The notes: a model not told the origin generated them from the letters alone. A stretch of DNA of 64,000 nucleotides from Taeniopygia guttata (GCF_048771995.1 NC_133032.1:28421501-28485500), one strand, 5' to 3'; positions 22,810-33,790 are shown, numbered from the stretch's first letter. Numbers and translations are program-made.

Positions 22810-24613
22810 CCGGAGTACGCCGCATTTTACTCAAGTGCCAAACTTCACTGTGAACTTCACTGTTCAGTTCTGCCTTGCAGCAAGAGAAAGGCTGGCTAAT
22901 CTGCTTTCTGCACTGCCTTTACTGGGAAAACATTACAAGGATGTGGTGCCACAGGAAAACAGTGAGAGCATCACTCCAAGTTTCCAAAACACGCAGTCCT
23001 GACAGAAGATTTGTGTATCTGAGCAGAATTCAGGATAGATGGAGCTGTGTCAGCATTACAGAGTAACTGGGAATTATAAAAGAGTTTGAAAAAAAGAAAA
23101 GACTGTGCTGTGGTAAAATTATTCACTGTGAATCTGATTCAAATATTATCAAATAAGAACACCTTCTTTTACACCAGTTGGAATTAAAGCAAGCACTAGA
23201 CAAAATGGACTAATTGGGAATGCTGATACTTCATAACAACTTTTCTGATTTAACTGTAAAATTGTCTTTCCTTAGAGAAAATTGGTGTAGTTGGCTTAGA
23301 GATATTAAGCACAGATTCCTGGTGGTTTTTTTAACTTGAGTCTAAATGAACATGCAGGCAAATAACAGCTTAAGAAATCACAGTGTATTCCCCATTTTTC
23401 ACTGACACTGATTGAAAGATAATTGAGGGTCTTGGATTAGGTTCTAACATGAAGAAAATAAATTAATCCTGTTGTATTCAATCAATTTTGTTTGTGTTCT
23501 CTGCATAAATCAAGTTTAGAAGAGGTCTTAGCTAAGGCATTTAATTCCAATTCTTTCACCTGGCAATAAGAACAGCCAGATGAGATGATTTTATGCTCAC
23601 TTATAGATTACCATAAGGGATCATAAAGAAAGGCACCAGCACCTCTGTCAGAATCAGATATTCAGACTCATAACCAGACAAATCAGGGCATGCTGAAGTC
23701 CCAAAGCCCTCACTCCACATTTCTTCCTGAGCAGTGCCTGGGTCATCTCTCTTCTAACCTGCAGGACAAATGACAGCCCAAATCTTCTCTGCGTAGTTGT
23801 GAAGACATCTGACAACCAGTTACTCTCTGGAAGAGACTATCCCATTTGAGGCAGTGGCCAGCAACTTCCAAGCTTCCAGACAGTGATGCTGATTCATTAC
23901 CATTTCATCTTGCCAATCTCCTGCCATCCTTTACTGGATAGAGGGCACAAACTACAGCTGAATGCCAAGGAATAAGATCTGGTACAAACATGATGTAACA
24001 CAGCAAAGTCCTGAGCCAGGATCTGCTGGACCAGCCAGATTGCATCCCAGTGAACTGTTGGAAATGATGAAACCATCAGTTCTTATAAGTTGTACTCTGC
24101 ATCAGTGCCCAGCACCAAACAATGCCAAGAAGTCTTAATATATTTCACTTCAAGTAACCCAGGCACTTGGAAGATTACTTAGACTGCAGATCCCCTCTGC
24201 CTGTTTCAATCAACTGAGAACTCAACTGCTCCCACAATTTACTGCAGTCCTTGAGACTCTGATACTCTGTAGAAATTTTACCCAAAAAGTGGTGACCCAT
24301 TCCAAGTTCTGTAGAGTCTCAAGAAACTACACTTGAATTGTTGTTCTGCTTCATTCAGGATACAGTTCCCCTTTTCTTCCCTGAAGTGATATGTTAGTTG
24401 AAGAAACCCACTCTCAGGGGAGAGTTTTTACAGTTGTTGCTTTATTACTTGGGATGAACTGACCACTCAGATCTAAGATCATACAACTTCCCACCCTCTG
24501 CGTTATGTGCTACGCACATGTCTGTGCTATTGTCCTAAAAGATATATGGAGTCCCAGTGATGAGATCCAAATGCCAGTGGGACCCAGGCTTAAATTCGAA
24601 GAATTCACCAGTA
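22810..24613. other. Unassigned sequence, possible LTR debris at right
   Basis: No gene is recognised. Near 24,438-24,446 the minus strand has an AATAAAG signal followed by a GAGAGT-type stretch resembling an LTR U5. I could not place its ends. Confidence 0.4.
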
Positions 24614-24794
24614 AAACAACCTAAACTGCTGCAGAGCTTGTGTTGTGAAGCATCTGCTGCCTCTGTCCTGCCTGCTCTGCTCCACCAGCCCCTCCTGGGT
24701 TGCTGGTGGCTCTTGAACCTTGTCCCGACAGCCCTGTGAGCAGTCTGGGCTTGATCAGTGCTCCCACACCTACGTGCAGCAGTTTAGGTTGTTT
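24614..24794. repeat. Long inverted repeat, 20-bp perfect arms
   Basis: Arms at 24,614-24,633 and 24,775-24,794 are perfect reverse complements, separated by 141 bases. The spacer is GC-richer than the surroundings. It contains an inner inverted repeat (CCACCAGC near 24,683 and GCTGGTGG near 24,702), and partial complementarity extends inward from the outer arms. An RNA copy could fold into a branched hairpin. The right arm adjoins the poly(A) signal of the LTR-like element beside it, so the structure may be retroviral leader or U5 sequence. Confidence 0.8.
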
Positions 24795-24962
24795 AGAGCC
24801 CCTTTATTGCAAAAAAACAGGAATTTGTAAGCATTTAGGCCTTTATCATTTACATAGTTTTAAATCATAGCAACCATAATCCAATCATACCCCACAATCT
24901 GAGCACATCATGGTTATATAACTTCTTTTTCTACCTCTAATTCAGCTGAGTCACTTTCCCAC
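24775..24962 (-). mobile_element. LTR-like fragment F, minus
   Basis: On the minus strand the block could begin TGTGGGAAAGTG at about 24,962. It has a TATA-type TTATATAAC near 24,915 and a poly(A) signal CAATAAAGG near 24,807, in the correct LTR order. No target-site duplication was found, so the ends are provisional. Confidence 0.5.
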
Positions 24963-27305
24963 AGCGCTCCTCTACTGAGCCAAAGCAGCAGGCCTGAGCC
25001 ATGATTTTACAAGGGCAACAAGGCCCTTATTTTAGAAGACTTTACCTATATGCAACATTTTCCCTTCACCAAATATCAGCAGCTCCCTCTTCTTTTCCAG
25101 GGTCCCTTCCCTGGCATCCACTGAGGGCACTGCCACTGGAGACTGTGGATAAATTTTCATTTAAAGGAAAATCTCTGAACTTCCTTGATAAAAACGCAGA
25201 CCACTGACCTCAGTTGTACTAGCCCCATGACAGTTCAAACAGTTCTTCAAGCCCTCCAGAAGTATCTGAGAAGTAAGAAAACAAAAGAAAGTAAAATGGT
25301 TTGTCCAAGCTTCTCTGCACCAAAATAACACAATTTCTCTGATGTTTTGTAATTTATTTATTTTGGAGCTAAGGTTAGAAACAAGTAAATCTGACTTTTT
25401 CTCCTTTTTTTTTCTCTTCCTTTCTACCCACTGTTGCAAATAGTATTATCTCTTTAGAGTAACTGTTACCTTTGCTTCAATCTTTTTGGCTTTTCACGTG
25501 GTCAAGTGTCCAAGGAATGCTGTTCCTCTGCATAAAAAAGCCTAGATGGCCCAAATGCTATGTTTGGTTACTTCACTTATCCTTAAAAGCTAATTGGTTT
25601 GTTGCTTTCCTCTAAGTCCTACCCTGGATTTTAATAATCTGTGACTGCAGGAAGGTAGTTTTGTGCTAAAAGCATGGTATGGCCTTGATTCTTTGTCATA
25701 ATTGCATTACTTTCTTTATGTCCTATTTCTGGACCTCATTCTGACCCTACAAATCCTGTCAGATGCTGCAGGTACACAGTATCTCCATTTTCCCCATTTC
25801 CTACTGACTATTTTATGAAGACATTCAGTGCATCATAGATTTGAGCTTTGCTGGGGCCAACAGCTCCCAGATGTGTGAGAGAACAGAACGGAGCTCTCTG
25901 TGCTTGTATCTTCTTCAATAAAGAAAATTGGGTGGCATTGAAAGCATCTATATACTTAAAAATTGGTCAAAACTCAGACATTGAAATCTCCTTTTCTAAG
26001 GTGACTTGATCACTAGTACCCAGCCACTACACCCAGTGTAAGTCAGTAGGGCTTACCACTGAGAATTTTTTACAGCAACTGTTCCTTCTCTTGCAGCAGT
26101 GCAGCAATGTTTATTAATTGCTCCAAGAGCCTTTGATTAAAGGACTTGCAAATGTAGAATACACTATTCACTCTCATTAATTCATTCTGTAAACTACCTC
26201 AATGTCCTTCTAAAGCTGCTGCTGCATCTGGAGCTGTTTCCAGTTACAGCTGGGATTAGCTTTAGACAAAATAGAAATTTGAATAACCTGGCTATGAAAG
26301 GAAAAGAACAGGCTGTTCACATTTTTATTTGCAATATTATGTATTTTTACATGGCATGCAAACATTAATGAACAAGTAAATGTTGACTGTTGGGCTGCCT
26401 TCTTTCTGATTAATGCATTTCTTCACAATAAGCTGTGATCCTCTACATTTCCCTCCAAACCCTGCTGCCTGAATTATTCATTAATATTCCAACTAAAAAA
26501 AATCTTTACTTAAACTTTTATGCATCTTTATTGCTTCTTTAAGTATCCAAAGAGTGCTGGACGACATGTATCAGAGAAACTTGCACAAATAAGAAATCCC
26601 TATTTGTTTGCCATGAATTTGAATAGGTGTTTTTAAAATGATATGATGAAGTAAACCCAACAAAATTAGAGCCATAGGATTCAAGGGTGATTGACCCGTT
26701 GCAGCTGCCTTAAAAATCACAATCTCCTTTAAAACATGTCTTTTTCTTCAAGGGGAAAAAACCAAATCTTTAGGGTAAAATTATCCCTTATTTGATGTAA
26801 AAGAAAATAGTTCACTGTAATCAGCTTTCTTCATCTCACTAATGAATAAGTCAAATTCATTTCAGGAACAGATTCGTCTTTCTCATGATGTGACATACCC
26901 TGGAATGCTATTACTGCTTTCTGCTGCACACACAGTGTTCGTTTTCAGCTACCTATACACTGTTCACAGCACTTTAAATGATTACATAGTAGGTGTGTGT
27001 TTATATATAGTATGTAATCATCTCAAATGCTGGGATTGCAATGTGAATAGGTAATAAGAAATAAACTCCACTTTTGATTACATAGGCTTGTGATTAATTG
27101 TTTGAACTTTGGTAAATGGAAAAGACTTAATTAATTAAAAAAAGAACAACCAAAACCAGTGACTCCTGAAAATTGGTTGTTATTATTTAAGGTTAATATA
27201 TATTTTATGGGGTTTATGTGCAGAGTATAGCACTTTTTGGGGTTTTTTTTCATTTTTTATTTAATTTGGTTTATTACCTTATTCATTGATTTCCCATAAT
27301 AATGC
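24963..27305. other. AT-rich sequence, candidate conserved noncoding stretch
   Basis: No gene is recognised in 2.3 kb. The part at about 26,090-26,490 is free of recognisable repeats and dense in TAAT/ATTA and ATGCAAA-like homeodomain and POU-type motifs, so it might be an enhancer. That is inference, since such motifs are also common by chance in AT-rich DNA. An AATAAA with a GC-rich lead-in near 25,918 could be LTR or transcript debris. Confidence 0.35.
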
Positions 27306-27378
27306 TTGTGCTTATATACTGCCTTTCACTTGGGCTCATAAGGTATTTTACAAACATTAATATATTTTTCTCACCCCT
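27306..27378 (+). mobile_element. MIR-like ancient SINE fragment
   Basis: The order TATACTGCCTTTCA, GGCTCATAAGG, TATTTTACAAACATTAAT, CTCACCCC follows the core-to-tail sequence of amniote MIR/CORE-SINE repeats (their cell-size, ACAAACATTAA and CTCAC blocks). It is degenerate and short. A second, better MIR-like piece is 2.5 kb away. Confidence 0.5.
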
Positions 27379-27617
27379 TTTATTTACATTCCCCTTCTAA
27401 TGAAACTATCATAGACTAGCTGTATATAAATTACACTGAGTGCAAGAGAAGCAGAAGGCAGAACATGTACCAGACAGGAAAAAAAAAATTACAATTACTG
27501 AAAGGAAAACCCAAAATGCCATATCCCAGGTGGCTATTCCACCTTCTGCTCTGCCCTCGACAAGGAGAAGTAGGATTGTGGATAGTACAGCTGCTTTGGG
27601 CCTGAGCCAGCTATGCA

Positions 27618-27870
27618 GAGGTCACTCAGACATTGGGTTAGCCTGTTCTTAAAAATTTCCTATTACAGAAATTGTCTGTGGAGAGCACAGACTCTGTTCT
27701 CACCCTGAACTACCTGTGCTGTTGGAAACCTTTTCCTAATGTCTAATCTAAATCAGTTGCTTCAGGTTTAGCTTATTACTCCATGTCTCATTCACTTGGA
27801 CACAGAGAAAAATTGCTCCCTACCTTTGCAGCAGTCAGTCTCTTCTCAGTTTAAAGGCAATTACCCTGTA
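27618..27870 (-). mobile_element. CR1 LINE fragment, antisense, old
   Basis: Recognisable antisense CR1 blocks occur in order: AGCCTGTTCTTAAAAATTT, then GGAAACCTTTTCCTAATGTC, then TAATCTAAATCAGTTGCTTC, then TCTTCTCAGTTTAAAGG. Heavy divergence indicates an old insertion. It is the first of three CR1-type pieces lying end to end in the same orientation. Confidence 0.75.
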
Positions 27871-28048
27871 GCACTGGTGCCTTTTTAGTTCTTTAGATGA
27901 AATAACAGCAGTTCATTACACTTTCACTAGTAGGCATTCTATTACATTGCCTTACACTTGCAGGTCTCTGGTGTTGTCTTCAATAAAGCCTAGTGCTGGA
28001 ATTGGACATCAGATTTCACCAGAGCACCTTCACTTACCCTGCAGGGCT

Positions 28049-28325
28049 TGGAACAGATCCACAGGAATCATCCAGGCCAACTCCTGGCCCTGCACAGACA
28101 CCTCAGCAATCCCACCCTGTGCCTGAGAGTGATGTCCAAATGCTCCTCGGGCTCTGTCAGCCTTGGAGCCGTGACCATACCCTGGGCAGCCTGTTCAGTG
28201 CCCCACCACCCTCTGGGGAAGAACCTTTTCCTGATATCCAACCTAAATCTCCACTGGCACAGCTCCAGCTGTTCCCTTGGGTCCTGCCACTGGTCACCAG
28301 AGAGAAAAGAACATGGCCTGATTTT
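28049..28325 (-). mobile_element. CR1 LINE fragment, antisense, younger
   Basis: This is a well-preserved antisense CR1 3' region: CATCCAGGCCAACTCCTGGC, TGTCAGCCTTGGAGCCGTGA, CCCTGGGCAGCCTGTTCAG and CCTTTTCCTGATATCCAACC all appear in the expected order. It is GC-richer than the older piece on its left, so it is a different subfamily and a later insertion. The overlapping frames of 95-134 codons here are relics of the element, not genes. Confidence 0.9.
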
Positions 28326-28469
28326 GTATACCCAGTGAGTGCTTATGGTTTGCACAAGAGCTTGACAGTGGTTTCTCCCACTAGTGATGCCCAGTAATAG
28401 CCCAGCTCTTTCCCTGCAGATGCATCACCCAGTGTATTCTGAACTGGCACAGCTGGCTATCCTTGTACA

Positions 28470-29250
28470 ATCATATTGCTGATCAGCATTGCAAAGTTCA
28501 TATTCATCCTTAATTCAACTCCACTCTATATTTCAGACCATTTCTCTAAATTATAAGGTTATTGGAAAAAAATTTCTTATTTTTCCAACATGCCTGAGTC
28601 TGATATGACCTGCATATGAACCTTTGCTTCATCATCCAAGTTATTGATGAAGAAGTTTCTGCTGTACCCAGAGAGCAGCATCCTGCACAGCATCCTGCAG
28701 GACCCTACACAGGATCCTGCTTGAGAGCTTGGCAGTGAGTCATTAATAAACTCTCTGTGAAAATGTCTTTCCAGACAGCTCTGAATCAACCTTAGGGCAG
28801 TTTAATTACAGACACACTTTTCCCAGTCTACTTTGGAGGCCACTATGTTATGCTTACAAAGCTCAAAGTATTCCACGCTGGCCAGCTCTACTATAGCCAC
28901 TCTACTCTTTCATAGGAAAAGAAAAAAAATTTAAAAAAGGTTTGAAACTTGGATAATTTGCTTTTGATAGATCTTTGTTGTTTCACACTTCCTTGGGTTC
29001 ACTTTGTTCTCTGCTGCGTTTGGGTTTTTTCCTCAAAAATTATTTGTTTCTTCAGTATTTTTTTCTGGGAAGGCTGGCTGATCCTCTGATCTTCCTTTTC
29101 CCTCTTTTTAAATATAAGGACAGCATTCACTTTTTCCAGTATCTAGGACTTCATAAATCCTTCATACTTTCTCAAAGATGATTTTTGATGCCTCTATTTG
29201 AGTCACTTCATTCATAAATCCCTGTGAAGAGAGACCAAGTCCACCCAATT
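28470..29250 (-). mobile_element. Ancient CR1/L3-type LINE internal fragment, antisense
   Basis: Antisense landmarks of the reverse-transcriptase region of ancient amniote CR1/L3 LINEs appear in order: CATCATCCAAGTTATTGATG at about 28,629, then GATCTTCCTTTTCCCTCTTT near 29,089, then TTTTTCCAGTATCTAGGACTT near 29,132, then CTTTCTCAAAGATGATTTTTG near 29,168. The spacing between blocks roughly fits the family, though divergence is very high and all frames are broken. It predates the flanking CR1 copies. Confidence 0.65.
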
Positions 29251-29827
29251 TCACAAGTCCAGAGTTGCTTAGCTCCCTGTGATGATTTCTTCTCCTGCTG
29301 TAGCTCCAAATCTTGCTTCTCTGCTGCTGTTCATGTGCAGCGGATCTTCCTACTGAGACCTGAACTCTGATTGATACAAAAAAAATGGTATGAAGTATTT
29401 GGCTTCCTCAGTGAAAACTGCTATCTAAAACAGTATCCCAGGACTCTCCATCACTGATAATCTCTCTGTTCTTTCCTGGAGTGTCATATTCTGTGCCCTA
29501 ATGAAAAGGCTGCCTACTGCAATAACCAGAATAACTCCTGCAGATTCCCCCTTGATACATCCTTCTCGTTGTATCTTATATTGTACAATATATCATTATT
29601 AGACCAGTGTTACATAAGTATAAAGGGCTATTTGGGCATCTTCCTGCTCCTTCCACTTCTCCTACAAGATTGTTTTAGAAATACAGATTTGACAGGAGGC
29701 TTGAGCAGTGTCCATGAAAGGCTCTTTAACCACAGGCACTCACCACTTTCATTCTGCTTGGCATTGAACAGATTTCATTTATGTGGTTACAAAAATATAT
29801 GGCACTGGCATAACAATGCCATCAGAA
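29251..29827. other. Unassigned sequence
   Basis: No gene is recognised. The 154-codon plus frame at 29,569-30,033 runs into the MIR-like repeat and is a chance frame. Confidence 0.5.
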
Positions 29828-29985
29828 GAGTTCAAAGCACTTTCCACATGAAACTTTTTAATAAGGCAAAAGTAAGTAAAGTGACTTTCCAGAGGTCGCC
29901 CATCACGTTATGGGCTGAGCCAAGAACACAGTCCAGACCTCCCAAATCCCAGGCCAGTGCTCCATCATTATGTCATCCAGCCTCC
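29828..29985 (+). mobile_element. MIR-like ancient SINE
   Basis: The piece shows the core and 3' half of an amniote MIR: CAAAGCACTTTCCACATG, then AAGTGACTTTCCAGAGGTCG, then GGGCTGAGCCAAGAACACAG, then CCAGACCTCCCAAATCCCAG, then CCAGTGCTCCATCATTATG. These correspond to the canonical cell-size, CCCAAGGTC, GCAGAGC, GAACCCAG and CTCTA(A/C)CC segments. The tRNA-like head is missing or too eroded to see. Confidence 0.72.
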
Positions 29986-32221
29986 ATACTATTAATGCTC
30001 AGCCTAAATTTATTCTTGCAGCAATTGATTTAATGCCATTAGTTTCAGACAGCTAATCCAAATCTCCTTTAGTTATCCAGCCCCTAGGGATTTACTGGAA
30101 CAAAGAACTTCAAGACTGATCCAGAAAATCACATAATAACTTTCCCAGGAATCCTAGCTGGAGTTTCTTAGTGGTAAAGTTATTTTGAAGGAAAACTATC
30201 ACCTGTAATTCTAAATCCACTGAAAATCAAATGGAAAGATTGCATTTAACAAAGTGTATTTGCTAGCAGGCCGACAATGGTTTTCTGCATTTCCTTTTCT
30301 GAGTACAACGTTCAGTAAAGACGTACGGTAGTAATTAATGGTATGAAGTGAAGATAATTATCATGATATATGGAAAGAGAATTAAGTAAAAAATCTTTAT
30401 GGTCTTAAAGAGATGAGAGGGTGGGTGGAATTGGAGGCTGCAGAAAAATAATATCCAGTCAGCATCTCGTGGGCACAAGAGGAGATAAAGGTTCTGTGTG
30501 AATTATGGGAACAGACCAGATTATACAACAACCAGAGGGAGATACCTACAGCCATAGAAAGGCCTTTGGAGTCCTAAGTCTTTGGCAGTGCTCAGAAGAA
30601 TGCAGTTCAAAGTCCTCAGAAGATGGCAGAGAAGTGGGAGAACCAAAAGTTACCTGTTTGTTAAGAGTGTGAGAGAACACAGGCAATTGGGACAGCCAGA
30701 CAAGTATCTGCCAAAAGAAAGATCAGGAGGAGGGACAGAAATCTTCACACCAAATAAGCCACACAGCTTTCTATGCTTGTGGCTTTCATAATCCAACTTC
30801 CTAACTAGGTGGGAGAGGGTAAATGCACCTTTCAGTCTACTATCTGAGACCTCTGTATAGATTTTCTCACTCACCTGGATTCCTCCATGGTGTAGTTTTA
30901 AATTATTGAAGCTTTCAGAAAGCTCTGCTCATGTTGTGTGTTCTCTGGGACTGTAGATCAAATAATGGAATATTACCTCCTTTCCATGCATGTTTCCTTT
31001 ACAGGACATTTGTTTTTCTCTTCCAGCCAGCCTTTGAATCAGACCTTATTCTTTATAGTGCTTTTTAATTGCCATTATATAACAATGCCAATTACTAGGT
31101 TTTATGTCAATGAAATCTCCCATACCTTTTACAACTTAAAATAATTTGGTTTTATTATCTCTGCTTCAATATGGATGTCAGTGTTCTTAACAACAAATCT
31201 AGTAATAGCATCTGTTTTCTACAGCTGAGTCCATTAAGAGGATGCCTTGTGCTTCAAATACACTATTGTGTACACAGATAAAATAGAAAACAAAAATATA
31301 AAATACAGAATCAATCATTTAAAGAGAAAATTTAGGAATTGTAGTAACATAGAAGGGAAAAAGAAGACTTTCTCAACTCTAAGCAGAAACAGCTCTGAAT
31401 AAAGGAAAAAATTAAATTTCATCCTACCACTGATGCTACAATTTTACATGGATAGAAAGATTAAACATCTGGTTTTCTTTTATATTCAGGTTCAGCACCC
31501 ACCAAGCCTGATGCATTATACAGTCTGATTACATCCCAGCCTCAGAAGAACAACTGAGATTTAAAATGGTACATCTCAGGGATGGGATATTTAAAGAAAC
31601 AGTAAACTTAAGAAAAAGTTTCTCAGTATGTTTTGTACAAGAAAGACCACTGTAGTTACCTACATACCCAAGGTGAGATTTAAATATGTTTTTATGTACA
31701 TAAGCGCATATCAAGTAAACACAAATATAATTTTTATAAAGTATATTTTAAATATACTTTTTGTGACAAAACAGAAAAGAAAATCCTGTGACTCACATTT
31801 AAGGTGCAGAGCATGTTTACATGCAAATCTCTCAACTCATTCAGGGGAGATGTTTGTCTGTAGGCAGAAAGCAAACACCTCTCCACACTAATCTCATGTG
31901 ATTGATATCTCAATGTCAGAACTCAAGCTCTGAATCTTCAATAAATTGCTCAAGCCCCATATAATATGCTACTGTATCTCTGTCTGCCATGAGCCCTGTT
32001 TGAATCCAGCACTGCCCGTTTCATGTCAGGCTGTTTGTCACCATCCTGGACTCCAAGCACAGGAGCACTCAAACATCTGCCTCCTGCACTCAACTGCCAG
32101 CTCTGAACTTGCAGCACTTGAAGTAAGCCATTATAAATCTCACACGCAGTCTTTTGCAGTGTTTTATCAACCTCCACTAATCACTGATCAGACTGCAGCA
32201 GCCCACAGTCCTCCAAGCCTT
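29986..32221. other. AT-rich sequence, no gene recognised
   Basis: About 2.2 kb holds only short chance frames on both strands. No repeat family is identified. Confidence 0.5.
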
Positions 32222-32225
32222 AATC
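32222..32225. repeat. 4-bp target-site duplication, left copy (LTR C1)
   Basis: AATC precedes the LTR start and is repeated exactly at 32,682-32,685. Confidence 0.75.
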
Positions 32226-32681
32226 TGATGCCTCAGGTTTTAGTTTTATAATTTTCAGATTCTGACCTGCTTTAGTGTGTAGTTCTGAGCTTCATATTAA
32301 GGGATGGTAAGCTCTCTTCACAGAGTAGGGAGACAAAACACTTCCTTCTCCAGTTGGGGACCAAGGACAAATGATCCAAATCTCAGACCCAAGAGCATAA
32401 ACAACAGCAGAATGAACAGAGGAAAACAAGGATGGGACTTCATAACCTAAAGCTGTAATTGCACAATTTACTCCAATATGCAAATGGAGCAGAAGTAAGA
32501 AAAGTGAGAGACTCCATGACCGGTCATGCATTTTGTGACCATTTTGGGTCCATCTTGGGTGTAGCCCTGTCTGGGGTCTTGTGCTGCCCAAGGTGGATCC
32601 ATTGAGGCCTCCTAATAAATCCCTGCTGTGTTCTCTAGCTCTGTCTAGTCCCTGTTCTAGGTCAGCCTTGGCAAGGCATCA
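32226..32681 (+). mobile_element. Solo LTR, family C copy 1 (ERV1-like), plus
   Basis: This 456-bp element starts TGATGCCTCAGG and ends GGCATCA. A poly(A) signal AATAAA lies at 32,614-32,619, about 60 bp before the end, in a CTCCTAATAAATCC context. The second copy at 49,396-49,853 is colinear and similar throughout. Perfect 4-bp TSDs (AATC here, AAGA there) define both ends independently and fit ERV1-like integration. There is no internal retroviral sequence, so it is a solo LTR. The small frames within it, such as 32,292-32,591 minus, are not genes. Confidence 0.88.
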
Positions 32682-32685
32682 AATC
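32682..32685. repeat. 4-bp target-site duplication, right copy (LTR C1)
   Basis: AATC is identical to 32,222-32,225. Confidence 0.75.
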
Positions 32686-33111
32686 CTTGTGATTTCTGCT
32701 GGCAGCCCCTCAGCAGCTGACCTGCATGGCAACCTGCCTCAGCAGTATGTGGCTGCACAGGCATTGCTCATGGCCTGTCCAAGGAAAGATGAATGTGTCA
32801 AGAAACCTGCTTTTCCCATCCTAAAGCTATAGTGTCTCCTAACTTTGTCCATGTTTCCTAGTTCTCTGTAGTTGTCTTTTCTGAATCAGATTCCAGTACA
32901 AGAGTCAAATGAATCAGTTGTACCAGCCATGACAGTATGATTTCTGACCACCTGTTTTGTTTACAGTGTCATTTTTCACCTTCAGTAACGAGAAGCACAA
33001 GCTGGGAAAGGTCACTTTTATTACCCAGAAGTGTGGTGCCCTGTGGATTTTTGGGCCTGTGCACAGGGGGGCCTGGAGAATCCAGTGCTGAGGTTTTTTC
33101 CTTTCCAACAG
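32686..33111. other. Sequence between LTR C1 and the MROH-like exons
   Basis: No firm feature is visible. The last 30 bases form a pyrimidine-rich tract that serves as the acceptor region of the first MROH-like exon, so at least the right end is probably old intron. Confidence 0.45.
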
Positions 33112-33267
33112 GACAACAGCCATGTGCAGCAGCTCTCCATTCGCCTCTATCAAGATGTGATGGAATCAGTAGTGGAAAAGGGGAAGAAGGCCCTGAAGAT
33201 GCTTGTGAGCCAGAGCCTGCTCCCGCTCTTCTTCCATTGCCATGATGAGAACCAGCGTGTGGCACAG
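33112..33267 (+). CDS. MROH-like exon 1 (partial HEAT-repeat protein)
   Basis: The exon is 156 bp (52 codons), phase 0 at both ends. The acceptor is a T/C-rich tract ending CCAACAG and the donor is CACAG|GTGAGG. The peptide begins Asp-Asn-Ser-His, includes an Ile-Arg-Leu-Tyr amphipathic helix, a Lys-Gly-Lys-Lys turn and then a Leu-Leu-Pro-Leu-Phe-Phe-His-Cys-His-Asp-Glu-Asn segment that I recognise from memory in avian MROH proteins (a two-helix HEAT unit). There are no stops or frameshifts. Whether it is expressed cannot be judged from sequence. Confidence 0.62.
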
Positions 33268-33430
33268 GTGAGGGCTCCTGGGCGCCGGTGTCCCCATGGG
33301 AGGGGGCTCAGCCGGCTCCCCACACCCTGGCTTCTCCTCATGGCTCCAGCCCCCTCCTGGCCTTGGCACAGGGACACAGGTCCTGTGCCCGGGGCTGCGG
33401 TGCCATCTCCGGGGCTCTGCCGCTCTGCAG

Positions 33431-33535
33431 GCCTCTCGGGAGACGCTGCTTTGTGCAGTAACTTTCCTAAAGAAGAGGAAGGATCTCCAGCGGCTGCTGA
33501 AGACGGATGACCTGTGGAGCTTTGCCAAGCGCTTG
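33431..33535 (+). CDS. MROH-like exon 2 (partial HEAT-repeat protein)
   Basis: The exon is 105 bp (35 codons), phase 0 at both ends. The acceptor is CTCTGCAG and the donor is CGCTTG|GTAAGG. The peptide opens Ala-Ser-Arg-Glu-Thr-Leu-Leu-Cys-Ala, continues with a Leu-Lys-Lys-Arg-Lys-Asp-Leu basic helix and ends Trp-Ser-Phe-Ala-Lys-Arg-Leu. In avian MROH proteins these segments directly follow the region encoded by the previous exon, so order and phase agree. No stop or frameshift is present. Confidence 0.62.
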
Positions 33536-33663
33536 GTAAGGACAGCGCGGGAGCCCCAGCCCCAGGCCGGAGGAGCCGCCTGCCCACGGTGCCCAGTCTG
33601 TCCAGCCACACTGTCCCCAGGCTGTAACGCTGTAGGGGATTTTTGTGTTCAAAATGTAGAACT

Positions 33664-33790
33664 CAGCACTTAGACTTATTAAACTTCATGCTGTTGGACT
33701 CTGCCCATCTGTCCAATCGATCCAAATCTCTCTGCAGAGCCCTCCTTCCTTCCAACAGATCAACACAAGCTCCCAGCATTTGTAAAGACA
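33664..33790 (-). mobile_element. CR1 LINE fragment, antisense
   Basis: The antisense order TTAAACTTCATGCTGTTGG, CCAATCGATCCAAATCTCTC, GCAGAGCCCTCCTTCCTTCC and CAACAGATCAACAC matches the upstream part of the CR1 3' segment. The 3' terminus is absent. It lies right beside the end of the MROH-like fragment. Confidence 0.82.

Larger units (their letters stand above)
33112..33535 (+). pseudogene. MROH-like partial gene copy (two exons, one intron)
   Basis: Two adjacent phase-0 exons with canonical GT/AG borders encode 87 residues resembling a stretch of HEAT-repeat protein from the maestro heat-like repeat (MROH) family, which has many dispersed copies in bird genomes. A retained 163-bp intron rules out a processed retrocopy. 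No neighbouring MROH exons are visible. A further acceptor-like CCCCAG near 33,620 leads into a stop after four codons in phase 0, and recognisable homology ends there. GC content rises sharply here against the AT-rich surroundings. I read it as a duplicated gene fragment. A live gene with very long introns reaching beyond the window is possible, since both exons are intact. Confidence 0.65.

Noticed and set aside
28048..28397. Frames of 95-134 codons at about 28.0-28.4 kb as possible genes
   Set aside because: They lie within an antisense CR1 3' fragment.
33031..33673. Large overlapping frames on both strands around the MROH-like exons
   Set aside because: They are read-through of exon plus intron in a GC-rich island. 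Only the spliced phase-0 exons match a protein family.
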